Source: Geotalea toluenoxydans JCM 15764
Lineage (GTDB): Bacteria > Desulfobacterota > Desulfuromonadia > Geobacterales > Geobacteraceae
DNA: 37,039 nucleotides
Assembly: GCF_001311985.1 (NCBI RefSeq)
Contig: NZ_BBCJ01000037.1
Coordinates: 1 to 37,039 of the forward strand
Direction of reading: 5' to 3'
The first letter of the stretch is position 1, and every line of letters begins with the position of its first letter. Under the pieces are notes generated by a model. That model made no database searches and was not told the DNA's origin. It was given only the letters and a program-made list of their open reading frames with translations. Shown piece after piece: positions 8,661 to 17,549 of this stretch. A program made the translations under genes and the position numbers.

Positions 8661-10734
8661 ATGAGCAAAGAAAAAAAACCATTGGGTATAACTGAAGTCG
8701 TGTTGCGGGACGCCCATCAGTCCCTCTTCGCCACCCGTCTGCGTCTGGACGATATGCTTCCCATCGCGGCAAAACTCGACCAGGTCGGCTACTGGTCCAT
8801 CGAAATGTGGGGAGGAGCCACCTTCGATTCCTGTATCCGTTTTCTCGGCGAAGATCCATGGGTGCGCCTGCGGGAACTGAAGAAGGCCATGCCGAATACC
8901 CCGCAGCAGATGCTCTTCCGCGGTCAGAATATCCTCGGCTACCGCCATTATGCTGACGATGTGGTGGAGAAGTTCGTGGAGCGTGCGGCAGTGAATGGCA
9001 TCGACGTTTTCCGCGTTTTCGATGCATGAATGATCCCCGCAACCTGGATACGGCCATCAAGGCGGTCATCAAGCAGGGTAAGCATGCCCAGGGGACCATG
9101 TCCTACACGGTCAGTCCGGTGGATACCATTCCCAAATGGGTCGATCTGGCCAAGCGCATCGAGGATATGGGATCCCATTCCCTCTGCATCAAGGATATGG
9201 CCGGCCTTCTCTCTCCATACACTGCCTATGAGCTGGTGAAGAAGCTGAAGAAATCCATCAACATCCCGATCCACATGCAGTGCCACGCCACCACCGGCAT
9301 GTCCACCGCCACCTATGTCAAGGCCATTGAAGCCGGCGTCGAAAACGTCGATACCTCCATTTCTTCCATGAGCATGACCTACGGTCACTCCGCTACCGAG
9401 CGCTGGTGGCCATCATGTCCGAGACGGACCAAGCGACCGGGCTCGATATGTCGCTTCTGCAGGAGATTGCCGATTACTTCACCGTCGTGCGCAAGAAATA
9501 TGCAAAATTCGAAGGGTCGCTCAAGGGTATCGATGCCAGGATCATCATGGCACAGGTGCCGGGGGGCATGTTGACTAATATGGAGAGCCAGCTCAAAGAC
9601 CAGAATGCCGGCCACAAGATGGACCAGGTGCTGGCCGAAATCCCCAAGGTACGCGAGGATCTGGGCATGATTCCGCTGGTCACCCCGACTTCGCAGATCG
9701 TCGGCACCCAGGCGGTCATCAACGTCCTGACAGGCGAGCGCTACAAGTCCATGACCAAGGAGACCGCTGCCGTCCTCAAGGGCGAGTACGGCGCCACCTC
9801 CGCACCGGTGAACAAGGAACTGCAAGCGAAGGTCCTGGCCGGGGCCGAGCCTATCACCTGCCGTCCGGCAGACCTGCTCGACCACGAGATGGACAAGCTC
9901 ACCGCCGAGCTGCGCGACCTGGCCAAGGGCAAAAATCTCAAGTTCGGGGACCATGAGGTGGAGGATGTGCTCACCTACGCCCTCTTCCAGCAGGTGGGGC
10001 TCAAGTTCCTGGAGCATCGGGACAATCCCGACATGTTCGAGCCGGTTCCCACCGGGGCGGAGGCCGCTCCGGCAGCCAAGGCCGCTGTTCCTGCGGTTGC
10101 GGGTGGAGAAACCTTCACCGTTACCGGCGGTGGCCAGACCTTCGTCGTACAGGTCGCCAAGGCCACCGGCGCCGCAGCGGCTGCCGCAGCAGCGGCCGCC
10201 AATGCCGCAGCAGGGGCGGTAGCTGCCGCTCCGGCTGCTTCAGCCGGTGGTTTCGATATCGTCTCTCCCCTGGCGGGCAATGTCTGGAAGATCGAGGTCG
10301 ACCCCGGCCAGGAGGTCAAGGAAGGGGATCTGCTGCTGATCCTCGAGGCAATGAAGATGGAGAACGAGATCTTTGCCGACCGGGACGGTATTGTCGGCAC
10401 GATCCATATCCAGGAGGGAAATGCCGTCGATATCGGCCAGCCCCTGGTGACCCTGCTCAGTGACGCTGCTGCACCGGCTGCTACCGCTGCAGCTCCGGCC
10501 GCTGCAGGTGCGGCAGCGCCCAAGAACGGCGTCACAGCTCCCCTTGCCGGCAATGTCTGGAAGATCGAGGTCAAACCGGGGCAGAAGGTGCAGGAAGGGG
10601 ATCTGCTGTTGATCCTGGAGGCGATGAAAATGGAGAATGAAATATTCGCCGACAAGGACGGCATCGTCGGTCAGCTTCTCATCCAGGAGGGGCATGCCGT
10701 TGACATAGGACAGGTCCTGCTGACTCTGGACTAA
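8661..10734 (+). CDS. OadA/5S-type carboxyltransferase with two tandem biotinyl domains (two frameshifts)
   Basis: Pyruvate/oxaloacetate carboxyltransferase of the OadA, PycB and transcarboxylase-5S family. The TIM-barrel CT domain has [14 protein letters not shown] (metal-binding Asp), [29 protein letters not shown] and [12 protein letters not shown] (carbamylated Lys). The usual HxH metal pair reads QCH in [11 protein letters not shown]. The PYC-like conserved domain follows, then an Ala-rich linker and two biotinyl domains, each with [12 protein letters not shown]; biotin Lys codons are 10354-10356 and 10627-10629. Bases are missing near 9025 (FDA-MNDP junction) and near 9400 (GHSATEALVAIM). 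Corrected length is about 691 aa, longer than single-biotin OadA (about 600). No biotin carboxylase is nearby. Beside gcdA, a transcarboxylase moving CO2 from glutaconyl-CoA to pyruvate is the favoured inference; pyruvate carboxylase subunit B or oxaloacetate decarboxylase alpha are alternatives. Confidence 0.85.
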
Positions 10735-10777
10735 GCTTTTGACCGATCTTCATTCGTTTCACAAATCCAAACTGAAT

Positions 10778-10806
10778 CACCCCCTGATCCGCCGGGTCAG
10801 GGGGTG
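10778..10806 (+). promoter_or_regulatory. Strong intergenic hairpin before malic enzyme
   Basis: Perfect 10-bp stem CACCCCCTGA (10778-10787) / TCAGGGGGTG (10797-10806) with a 9-nt loop. No T run follows, so it is either a weak or Rho-dependent terminator or an mRNA-processing hairpin between the biotin protein and malic enzyme genes. Confidence 0.55.
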
Positions 10807-10861
10807 AGAGCCCGACATTGACTCCATAAATATGCAGCAGTAAGGGCTGAGGAAGATAACG

Positions 10862-13126
10862 ATGAACAAAAAATCCGCAGCACTTGAATACCACTCGACC
10901 GGCCGCAAAGGGAAGATCGAAGTCATTGCCACTAAACCTTGCCAGACCGCACAGGATCTGTCTCTTGCCTATTCACCCGGAGTTGCTGAGCCATGTCTGG
11001 CCATCGAGCAGACGCCTGAAGATGCCTATCAGTACACTGCCAAAGGTAACCTGGTTGCGGTCGTCTCCAACGGTACCGCAGTCCTGGGCCTGGGCAACAT
11101 CGGGGCTCTTGCCGGAAAACCGGTCATGGAAGGGAAGGGGGTGCTCTTCAAGCGCTTTGCGGACGTGGATGTCTTCGACATCGAGCTGAACAGCGAAAAT
11201 CCCGATGAGATCATCCGCGCCGTGCAACTGCTGGAACCGACCTTCGGCGGCATCAACCTGGAGGATATCAAGGCTCCTGAATGTTTCTACATCGAGGAAG
11301 AACTGAAGAAGACCATGAATATTCCGGTCTTCCACGATGACCAGCACGGCACGGCGATCATCTCGGCAGCCGGTCTCATCAATGCCCTGGAACTGGTTGG
11401 GAAAAAGATAGAGGATATTCGTCTCGTGGTCAACGGCGCCGGTGCCGCGGCCATTGCCTGCGCCAACCTGGTAGTCTCCCTGGGGGTCAAGCGGGAAAAC
11501 ATAATCATGTGCGACACCAAGGGGGTTATCTATAAAGGCCGCACCGAGGGGATGAATAAATACAAGGAGCGTTTCGCCGTCGATACGCCGATGCGCACCC
11601 TGGAAGAGGCGGCTGTGGACTCGGATGTCCTCTTCGGACTCTCCTCCAAGGGAGCCTTTACCCCGGAGATGGTGCGTACCATGGGGGTAAATCCTATCAT
11701 CTTCGCCATGGCGAATCCCGATCCGGAGATCACCCCGGAAGATGCCCACAAGGTCCGCGGCGACGTGCTGATTGCCACCGGCCGTTCCGACTACCCGAAC
11801 CAGGTCAATAACGTCCTCGGCTTTCCCTTCATCTTCCGTGGCGCACTGGACGTCCGCGCCACCACCATCAATGAGGAAATGAAAAAAGCGGCGGTTTTCG
11901 CCCTGGCGGAGCTGGCCCGCGAGGAATGCCCCGATTCAGTCTGCCGTGCCTACGGCAACGTCAAGTTCAGCTTCGGCCGGGACTACATCATTCCCAAGCC
12001 GTTCGATCCCCGGGCGCTGATGCGGGTTGCCCCGGCCATTGCCAAGGCGGCCATGGATTCGGGGGTGGCCCGGCAGCCGATCCCCGATATGGACAAGTAC
12101 GTGGAGGCGCTGGAATCCCTGCAGGGAAAAGCGAAAGAAACCCTGCGCATGATCATCAACAAGGCGAAGTGCGATCCCAAGAGCATCGTCTTTCCCGAGG
12201 GGGAGAACGAGAAAATACTACGCGCCGCTCAGGTGCTGGTGGAACAGGGGATTGCACGGCCTATTCTTCTGGGGAGTGAAAAGAAGATTCGTGCGACCCT
12301 GCAGGAGCTGGGGATCGACCTGAACGGCGGGGTGACGATCATTGACCCGGCCAACTCCGACAAGGCCAATGGCTACGCAGATGAATTTTACCGCTTGCGG
12401 CAGCGCAAGGGGCTCACCCTCTCCGAATCCCAGCGCCTTATGTCCCGCAAGTCCCGTACCCATTTCGGCTGCATGATGGTGCGGCAGGGTGATGCCGATA
12501 CCCTCCTGGCGGGAATTGACTCAAATTATGCAGAGACCATCCGACCGGCACTGCAGGTGATCGGCAAGCAGGAGGGACTCTCCAGTGTCCATGGCCTCTA
12601 CATCATGGTCTTCAAAAAAGGGCTCTACTTCCTGGCCGACACTACTGTGCGCATAGATCCAAATGCCCAGGAACTGGCGGAAACGGCGATTCTGACTGCT
12701 GAAATGGCACGCATGCTTGAGGTTGAACCGAGTGTTGCCATGCTTTCCATGTCCAACTTCGGTTCCGTGCGCCATCCCCAGGTGGATAAAGTGAGACTGG
12801 CGGTTGAACTGGTTAAGGAAAAGGAGCCGCTGATCATCGACGGTGAGATGCAGGCGGATACGGCGGTGGTTACGGAAATTCTGCAGTCGAGCTTTCCCTT
12901 CTCCACCCTGAAAAAAGCGGCGAATATTCTCATCTTTCCCGATTTGACTTCGGGAAACATCGCCTACAAACTGCTCAACAAGCTGGGGGGAGCGGACGCC
13001 ATCGGCCCGATCCTGATGGGGATGAACAAGCCGGTCCATATCCTGCAGCGTGGTGATGACGTCATGGATATCGTCAATATGGCTGCCATCGCAGTAGTGG
13101 ATGCCCAGAACAATGGTCGACCATAG
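10862..13126 (+). CDS. maeB: NAD(P)-dependent malic enzyme with phosphotransacetylase-like C-terminal domain (MaeB type)
   Basis: Converts malate to pyruvate and CO2 with reduction of NAD(P). It is 754 aa and intact, the usual size of MaeB-type hybrid enzymes. The malic domain (residues 1-165 approximately) has [30 protein letters not shown] and [11 protein letters not shown]; the NAD-binding domain has [20 protein letters not shown] and [15 protein letters not shown]; from about residue 430 a phosphotransacetylase-like domain begins ([20 protein letters not shown] ... [13 protein letters not shown] ... [20 protein letters not shown]). In this family the C-terminal domain is regulatory, sensing acetyl-CoA, rather than catalytic. 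It links the C4 pool to pyruvate, which fits a pathway using pyruvate as carboxyl acceptor and generating oxaloacetate. GAGGAAG precedes the start. Confidence 0.88.
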   Translation: MNKKSAALEYHSTGRKGKIEVIATKPCQTAQDLSLAYSPGVAEPCLAIEQTPEDAYQYTAKGNLVAVVSNGTAVLGLGNIGALAGKPVMEGKGVLFKRFADVDVFDIELNSENPDEIIRAVQLLEPTFGGINLEDIKAPECFYIEEELKKTMNIPVFHDDQHGTAIISAAGLINALELVGKKIEDIRLVVNGAGAAAIACANLVVSLGVKRENIIMCDTKGVIYKGRTEGMNKYKERFAVDTPMRTLEEAAVDSDVLFGLSSKGAFTPEMVRTMGVNPIIFAMANPDPEITPEDAHKVRGDVLIATGRSDYPNQVNNVLGFPFIFRGALDVRATTINEEMKKAAVFALAELAREECPDSVCRAYGNVKFSFGRDYIIPKPFDPRALMRVAPAIAKAAMDSGVARQPIPDMDKYVEALESLQGKAKETLRMIINKAKCDPKSIVFPEGENEKILRAAQVLVEQGIARPILLGSEKKIRATLQELGIDLNGGVTIIDPANSDKANGYADEFYRLRQRKGLTLSESQRLMSRKSRTHFGCMMVRQGDADTLLAGIDSNYAETIRPALQVIGKQEGLSSVHGLYIMVFKKGLYFLADTTVRIDPNAQELAETAILTAEMARMLEVEPSVAMLSMSNFGSVRHPQVDKVRLAVELVKEKEPLIIDGEMQADTAVVTEILQSSFPFSTLKKAANILIFPDLTSGNIAYKLLNKLGGADAIGPILMGMNKPVHILQRGDDVMDIVNMAAIAVVDAQNNGRP

Positions 13127-13128
13127 AT

Positions 13129-13176
13129 CCCCTGCTCACCAAGGTTCGCTTCCCCCCTACTTGTAGGGGGGGATTG
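13129..13176. repeat. Dispersed G/C-run palindromic repeat, copy 3
   Basis: CCCCTGCTCACCAAGGTTCG followed by stem CCCCCCTA / TAGGGGGG (13152-13172). Shorter than copies 1 and 2, lacking the distal G6 run. It lies between malic enzyme and the methyltransferase. Confidence 0.75.
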
Positions 13177-13196
13177 ATGAAGAGGAGCGTGAAGCC

Positions 13197-14042
13197 ATGC
13201 ATTCGACAGCCGCATATTTCGATACCGTAGAAGCCCATTACGGACATAACGACCTTGAAACCACAATCTTGAACGCACTGGTTGCAGCCGGAAAAGATCC
13301 CGATCGTCTCAAGGCTGAAGACCTGGCCCCAATCGATCAGTTTCATGTTCGTGGTTTGAAGGCGACCTCTCAGCTTGCACTGGATATCAAGCTTGACAGG
13401 GATATGCAGGTGCTGGATCTGGGGAGTGGCCTTGGTGGGGCTTCCCGTTATCTTGCAAAGGAGTTTGGCTGCAGTGTCGTCGGCCTGGATCTGAATGCCC
13501 AGTATTGTCAGGTCGCCACCACTCTCACCCGGCGTCTCGGGCTTGCCTCCCAGGTTTCATTCATCCAGGGAAACGCCCTTGAGATTCCTTTTCCAGACGG
13601 GTCGTTCGACCTTGTCTGGACCCAGCACATGACCATGAACATCCCTGATAAATCCCGGTTCTACCGGGAAGTTTACCGTGTGCTTAAGCCGGGGGGGCGG
13701 CTCGCCATGTATGATATTCTTGCCGGTCCGGGGGGAGAGGTGTTGTTTCCGGTTCCTTGGGCGAGGGATACCGCCACCAGTTTTCTGGTTGCTTCCCAGG
13801 TACTGGTGGACACGATAGCCGAGACGGGGTTCGACATACATATCTGGCGAGACGTGACGGAAGCGGCCCGTTTATGGACCCAGGCAACGCAGGAAAGACT
13901 CTACCTCAATCCCGGCTTGTTGGGTCTGCAACTCTTGTTGGGCCCCGACTTCCGCAAAATGGTGCACAATCAGTTTCTTAACCTGCAACAGGAGCGTATT
14001 GCCCTGGTTGAAGCTGTCGTCCGCCGCCCGCTGCTGGCATAA
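13197..14042 (+). CDS. Class I SAM-dependent methyltransferase
   Basis: 281 aa and intact. Rossmann-type SAM-binding core: MQVLDLGSGLGGASRYLAKE (motif I, about residues 63-82), CSVVGLDLNAQYCQVA (motif II acidic residue), FIQGNALEIPFPDGSFDLVW (motifs III/IV) and REVYRVLKPGGRLAMYDI. The arrangement resembles sarcosine/dimethylglycine, UbiE-like and sterol-type small-molecule methyltransferases. The substrate cannot be read from sequence. It starts about 70 bp after malic enzyme, beyond repeat copy 3, and precedes a crotonase-family gene by about 50 bp, so it is probably transcribed with the degradation genes although no methylation step is known in this route. GAGGAGCG upstream supports the ATG. 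Confidence 0.75.
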   Translation: MHSTAAYFDTVEAHYGHNDLETTILNALVAAGKDPDRLKAEDLAPIDQFHVRGLKATSQLALDIKLDRDMQVLDLGSGLGGASRYLAKEFGCSVVGLDLNAQYCQVATTLTRRLGLASQVSFIQGNALEIPFPDGSFDLVWTQHMTMNIPDKSRFYREVYRVLKPGGRLAMYDILAGPGGEVLFPVPWARDTATSFLVASQVLVDTIAETGFDIHIWRDVTEAARLWTQATQERLYLNPGLLGLQLLLGPDFRKMVHNQFLNLQQERIALVEAVVRRPLLA

Positions 14043-14077
14043 TCATGGGGGTGTGCTATGATGTCAGACAGCCAATG

Positions 14078-14236
14078 CAGACTCAGGGGGGAGTATGAAT
14101 AAATCAGCAGCGAAGATAGCCCTGCTGCCCACGCTGAACGATCTGCCTGGTGAAATTGCCCAAGCAGACCCAGGGGGAAGTATGCAGACAACAGCCGAAA
14201 AAATGGTCCTGCCCACGCTGAAGGATTCCTCCATTG
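14078..14236 (+). repeat. Imperfect 87-nt-offset direct duplication over a gene start
   Basis: CAGACTCAGGGGGGAGTATG (from 14078) recurs as CAGACCCAGGGGGAAGTATG (from 14165), and CTGCCCACGCTGAA recurs in both copies. The offset of 87 nt keeps the reading frame. Confidence 0.7.
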
Positions 14237-15015
14237 TTGTGGAGAAGCGGATCGCCGTATTGACGTTGCAGCGCAACGACGTGCGTAATGCCCTGACCGG
14301 CACGGCCCTGATCGACGATATCGTGCAGACGGTGAACTGGGTGAATAATGAACCAGAGGTCTCGGTCCTAGTTATCACTGGGGAAGGGACGGCGTTTTCT
14401 TCAGGCGGTAACGTCAAGGAGATGCAGTCGCAAAGCGGCAGCTTTGCCGGATCGCCCATGGAGATTCAGGACCACTACCGGCGTGGAATACAGCAGATTC
14501 CACTCGCCCTGCATAAGGCGGAGGTGGCGGTTATTGCCGCCGTCAATGGCCAGGCCATCGGTGCCGGGTTCGACCTGGCCTGCATGTGTGATATACGCAT
14601 CGCTTCAACAAAGGCCCAGGTGGGAGAGGCCTTCATCAATCTCGGTATCACTCCGGGAGATGGTGGCGCCTGGTTCATGCAGCGGCTGATTGGCTATCAG
14701 CGGGCTGCCGAGCTGACTTTTACCGGAAGAATCGTCAAGGCCGACGAGGCACTGCAGCTTGGAATATTCCTCGAAGTGGTGGAGCCGGAGGCGCTGATGT
14801 CGCGGGCAATGGAACTGGCCGGGCAGATTGCCGCCAAGCCACCCCTTACGCTGCGGTTGACCAAGCGGATGATGAAGCTGGCCCAGCGCAGCGAGCTCCC
14901 GGATTTTCTCGATTTATGCGCCTGCTTCCAGACAATGGCCCATCACACGGAGGATCACCTGGAAGCGGTTAACGCTTTTCTGGAAAAGAGACCACCTTCC
15001 TACAGGGGGCAATAA
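14095..15015 (+). CDS. Crotonase-family protein (enoyl-CoA hydratase/isomerase-like) with duplicated start region
   Basis: Crotonase superfamily, 306 aa from ATG 14095 or 277 aa from ATG 14182. The fold is clear: IAVLTLQRNDVRNAL, GEGTAFSSGGNVKEM (oxyanion hole), GQAIGAGFDLACMCDIRIAS, NLGITPGDGGAWFMQRLIGY and ELTFTGRIVKADEALQLGIF. The two catalytic Glu positions of classical enoyl-CoA hydratase appear as Asp (GAGFDLA) and Phe (EAFINLGI), while an Asp stands in PGDGG, so it is not an ordinary hydratase; an isomerase, dienoyl-CoA or other CoA-ester activity is possible. Both ATGs have a G-rich ribosome site because an 87-nt imperfect direct duplication covers the initiation region; the 14182 start is closer to the family N-terminus. 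Confidence 0.75.
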   Translation: MNKSAAKIALLPTLNDLPGEIAQADPGGSMQTTAEKMVLPTLKDSSIVVEKRIAVLTLQRNDVRNALTGTALIDDIVQTVNWVNNEPEVSVLVITGEGTAFSSGGNVKEMQSQSGSFAGSPMEIQDHYRRGIQQIPLALHKAEVAVIAAVNGQAIGAGFDLACMCDIRIASTKAQVGEAFINLGITPGDGGAWFMQRLIGYQRAAELTFTGRIVKADEALQLGIFLEVVEPEALMSRAMELAGQIAAKPPLTLRLTKRMMKLAQRSELPDFLDLCACFQTMAHHTEDHLEAVNAFLEKRPPSYRGQ

Positions 15016-15122
15016 TGAGCCGATTTCCGGGAGAAACAAGGGCGGACAGTATCTCGGACCAGACGGTGATATCCACTGGTGCAGATTTTTTTAGAATAGT
15101 GTTATACAAAGAAGATTTTTTC

Positions 15123-15156
15123 TTGACCGAAAAATAGTATTGTGGTACCTATTTAC
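15123..15156 (+). promoter_or_regulatory. Shared-motif promoter of the thiolase operon (copy 2 of 3)
   Basis: TTGACC (15123-15128), 17-bp spacer, TACCTA (15146-15151), in the pattern TTGAC-N16-GGTAC-NN-ATTTAC. Inverted repeat AAATAG (15132-15137) / CTATTT (15149-15154). About 112 nt to ATG 15264. A G/C-rich leader pairing GTGGGG/CCTCAC lies between. Confidence 0.7.
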
Positions 15157-15263
15157 TTAATAGTTTGTATACTGAATTTAAGAACAATGTTACAAAAGGC
15201 ATGGACATTTTCTAGTGGGGACTCTGGACCGGGAACCTCACCTACATAGCTGAGGAGGCTGAT

Positions 15264-16438
15264 ATGAGTGAAGTTTTTATCGTTGAGTCATTGCGTACGC
15301 CGCTGGGATCGTTTGGTGGTGCGCTCGCCGATGTGGATGCGCCTCGTCTGGCTGCTGCAGTCATCAAGGAGCTGTTGGAGAGAGCTGCTCTCAGTCCCGA
15401 AGCTGTGGATGAGGTGATTATCGGTCAGGTGCTTTCCGGGGGAAGCGGTCAGGCTCCCGCCAGGCAGGCTCTGCGTTATGGCGGCCTCCCCGATTCGGTA
15501 CCGGCAATGACCATCAACAAGGTGTGCGGCAGCGGCCTGAAGGCGATCATGCTCGGGGCCGATGCAATTCGTCTGGGAGACGCCCACGTTGTGCTGGCCG
15601 GCGGCATGGAGAACATGTCCCAGGCGCCTTATGCCCTGCCCAAGGCGAGGAATGGTTTCCGTATGGGGAACGGTGAAGTGGTTGACCTGATGGTCAATGA
15701 CGGCCTCTTGGATCCATACAGCGGCAACCACATGGGGGTCATTGCCGAGGCCAATGCTGCCAAAAACGGCCTGAGCCGTGCCGAGCAGGATGAATTTGCC
15801 ATCGCTTCTTATAAAAAAGCTCAAGCAGCGGTTAAAGATGGTGTGTTTAAGGATGAGATAGTGCCGGTGGTGAAAAAGGGGCGCCAGGGAGAGGTGGTGA
15901 TTGCCGAGGATGAAGAGCCGCTCAAGGGTGATATCGGCAAGCTGCCCGGGCTGCGTGCCGCATTTGCCAAAGAGGGAACCATCACCGCCGGTAACGCATC
16001 CACCATCAACGACGGCGCCGGGATAGCCCTGCTTGCATCCGGCGAAGCGGTTAAGAAATACAACCTGAAACCGAAGGCCCGTTTGCTTGCCTATGCCACC
16101 AACAGTATCCATCCCGACCTCTTTACCGAGCGCCGGTGGGAGCCATTGAAAAAGCATTGGTCAAGGCAGGGCTAAAGGTGGGCGACATCGACCTCTTCGA
16201 GCTCAATGAGGCCTTTGCCACCGTGCCGCTTTTGGCCATCAAGAAGCTGGGGATCGACCCCGCCAGGGTCAACGTCAATGGTGGAGCGGTCGCCATCGGC
16301 CACCCCCTCGGAGCGAGCGGCGCACGCCTGGCAGCTACCCTTATAAGGGAACTGCACAAGCGCCAGGCACGGTATGGGCTGGCGACACTCTGCATTGGCG
16401 GTGGAGAAGCGGTAGCGGCCATCTTCGAGCGGGTATAG
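15264..16438 (+). CDS. Acetyl-CoA acetyltransferase (thiolase) (one frameshift)
   Basis: Thiolysis of acetoacetyl-CoA to two acetyl-CoA at the end of the benzoate lower pathway. [20 protein letters not shown] opens the N-terminal domain; [18 protein letters not shown] carries the nucleophilic Cys (residue 88); [14 protein letters not shown] is typical of the loop domain; [20 protein letters not shown] has the catalytic His, and [16 protein letters not shown] the second Cys. One base is missing near 16132, joining [10 protein letters not shown] to [20 protein letters not shown]. Corrected length is about 391 aa, standard for the family. First gene of the operon behind the shared-motif promoter; GAGGAGG ribosome site. 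Confidence 0.88.
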
Positions 16439-16465
16439 CCCAAGCGCCCGGTTGTGGACAATTGA

Positions 16466-16522
16466 CCCCCTCAATCCCCCCTATTTTATAGGGGGGAAGC
16501 GAGCCCGAGGCGAGCAGGGGGT
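16466..16522. repeat. Dispersed G/C-run palindromic repeat, copy 4 (inverted)
   Basis: Same family as 6621 and 8565 but in opposite orientation: CCCCCTCAATCCCCCCTATT, then TATAGGGGGGAAGCGAG and GAGCAGGGGGTG. It lies between thiolase and 3-hydroxybutyryl-CoA dehydrogenase. Confidence 0.78.
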
Positions 16523-16554
16523 GACCATTCTGACTATTGCAGAGGGAGACGAAC

Positions 16555-17399
16555 ATGATCAAGAAAGTAGGCGTTTTGGGAGCGGGACAGATGGGGAGCG
16601 GCATCGCCCATGTCCTTGCGGTGCAGGAAATAGAGGTAGTCCTTTTCGATATCGCAGAGGATCAACTTGCCAAGGCCATTGCCGGCATCGAGAAGAACCT
16701 GGAGCGCCAGCAAAAAAAGGTGAGGTGGACAGCGCTTCCATCCCGGTCATTCTCAAGCGAATCAGCACCACCAAGGTTATGGGAGACCTGGCCGACTGCG
16801 ACATGGCCATTGAAGCGGTCACGGAGCGGGAAACCCTCAAGCTGGATATCTTCCGCCAGCTGGACGGCATCGTCAAAAAGGGGGCGATCCTTGCTTCCAA
16901 CACCTCCTCAATTCCCATTACCCGTATCGCTGCCGTTACCGGCCGTCCCGACAAACTGATCGGCATGCATTTCATGAACCCGGTACCGGTGATGAAGCTG
17001 GTGGAGGTGATTCGCGGCCTGGCCACCAGTGATGAAACTTTCGATGCCACCGCCGCCCTTGTGGCAAAACTGGGCAAGGAAATGGCCGTCTCCGCCGACT
17101 ACCCCGGTTTCATCGTCAACCGTATCCTCATCCCCATGATCAACGAGGCAGCCTTTGCCCTCTACGAAGGGGTGGCGAACGTGGAAGACATCGACAAGGC
17201 CATGAAGCTCGGCACCAATCAGCCCATGGGGCCGCTGACCCTGGCCGATTTCATCGGCCTCGACACCTGTCTGGCCATCATGAACGTCCTTTACGAAGGC
17301 TTCAAGGATACGAAATACCGCCCCTGTCCGCTGCTGGTGAAGATGGTTGAGGCGGGCTTCCTGGGCAAGAAGGCGGGGCGCGGGTTTTACACATATTGA
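16555..17399 (+). CDS. 3-hydroxybutyryl-CoA dehydrogenase (one frameshift)
   Basis: NAD-dependent oxidation of 3-hydroxybutyryl-CoA to acetoacetyl-Co[21 protein letters not shown] is the Rossmann GxGxxG site; [12 protein letters not shown] and [20 protein letters not shown] carry the catalytic region (His of GMHFMNP); [19 protein letters not shown] and [20 protein letters not shown] belong to the C-terminal dimerisation domain, ending AGRGFYTY. A base is missing in the A run at 16712-16718, joining [10 protein letters not shown] to [18 protein letters not shown]. Corrected length is about 281 aa, typical. Second gene of the thiolase operon. Confidence 0.88.
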
Positions 17400-17433
17400 T
17401 AGAATCGCATGCGAAAATCGCATTTGCCGGATC

Positions 17434-17539
17434 GTAGGGGCGAATCTTGTATTCGCCCGAACCAAGGCGGGTTACATCCGCCCAATCCCAAGGCGATCAT
17501 GATCGGATAAACCTGGGGCGATCACAAGGATCGCCCTAC
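17434..17539. repeat. Paired REP/BIME-like palindromes
   Basis: Hairpin GGGCGAAT (17438-17445) / ATTCGCCC (17451-17458) and hairpin GGGCGATC (17516-17523) / GATCGCCC (17529-17536). The outer ends GTAGGG and CCCTAC are also complementary, so the unit is two related palindromes in inverted order, filling the gap before the crotonase gene. Confidence 0.7.
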
Positions 17540-17549
17540 GGGGGAATTC

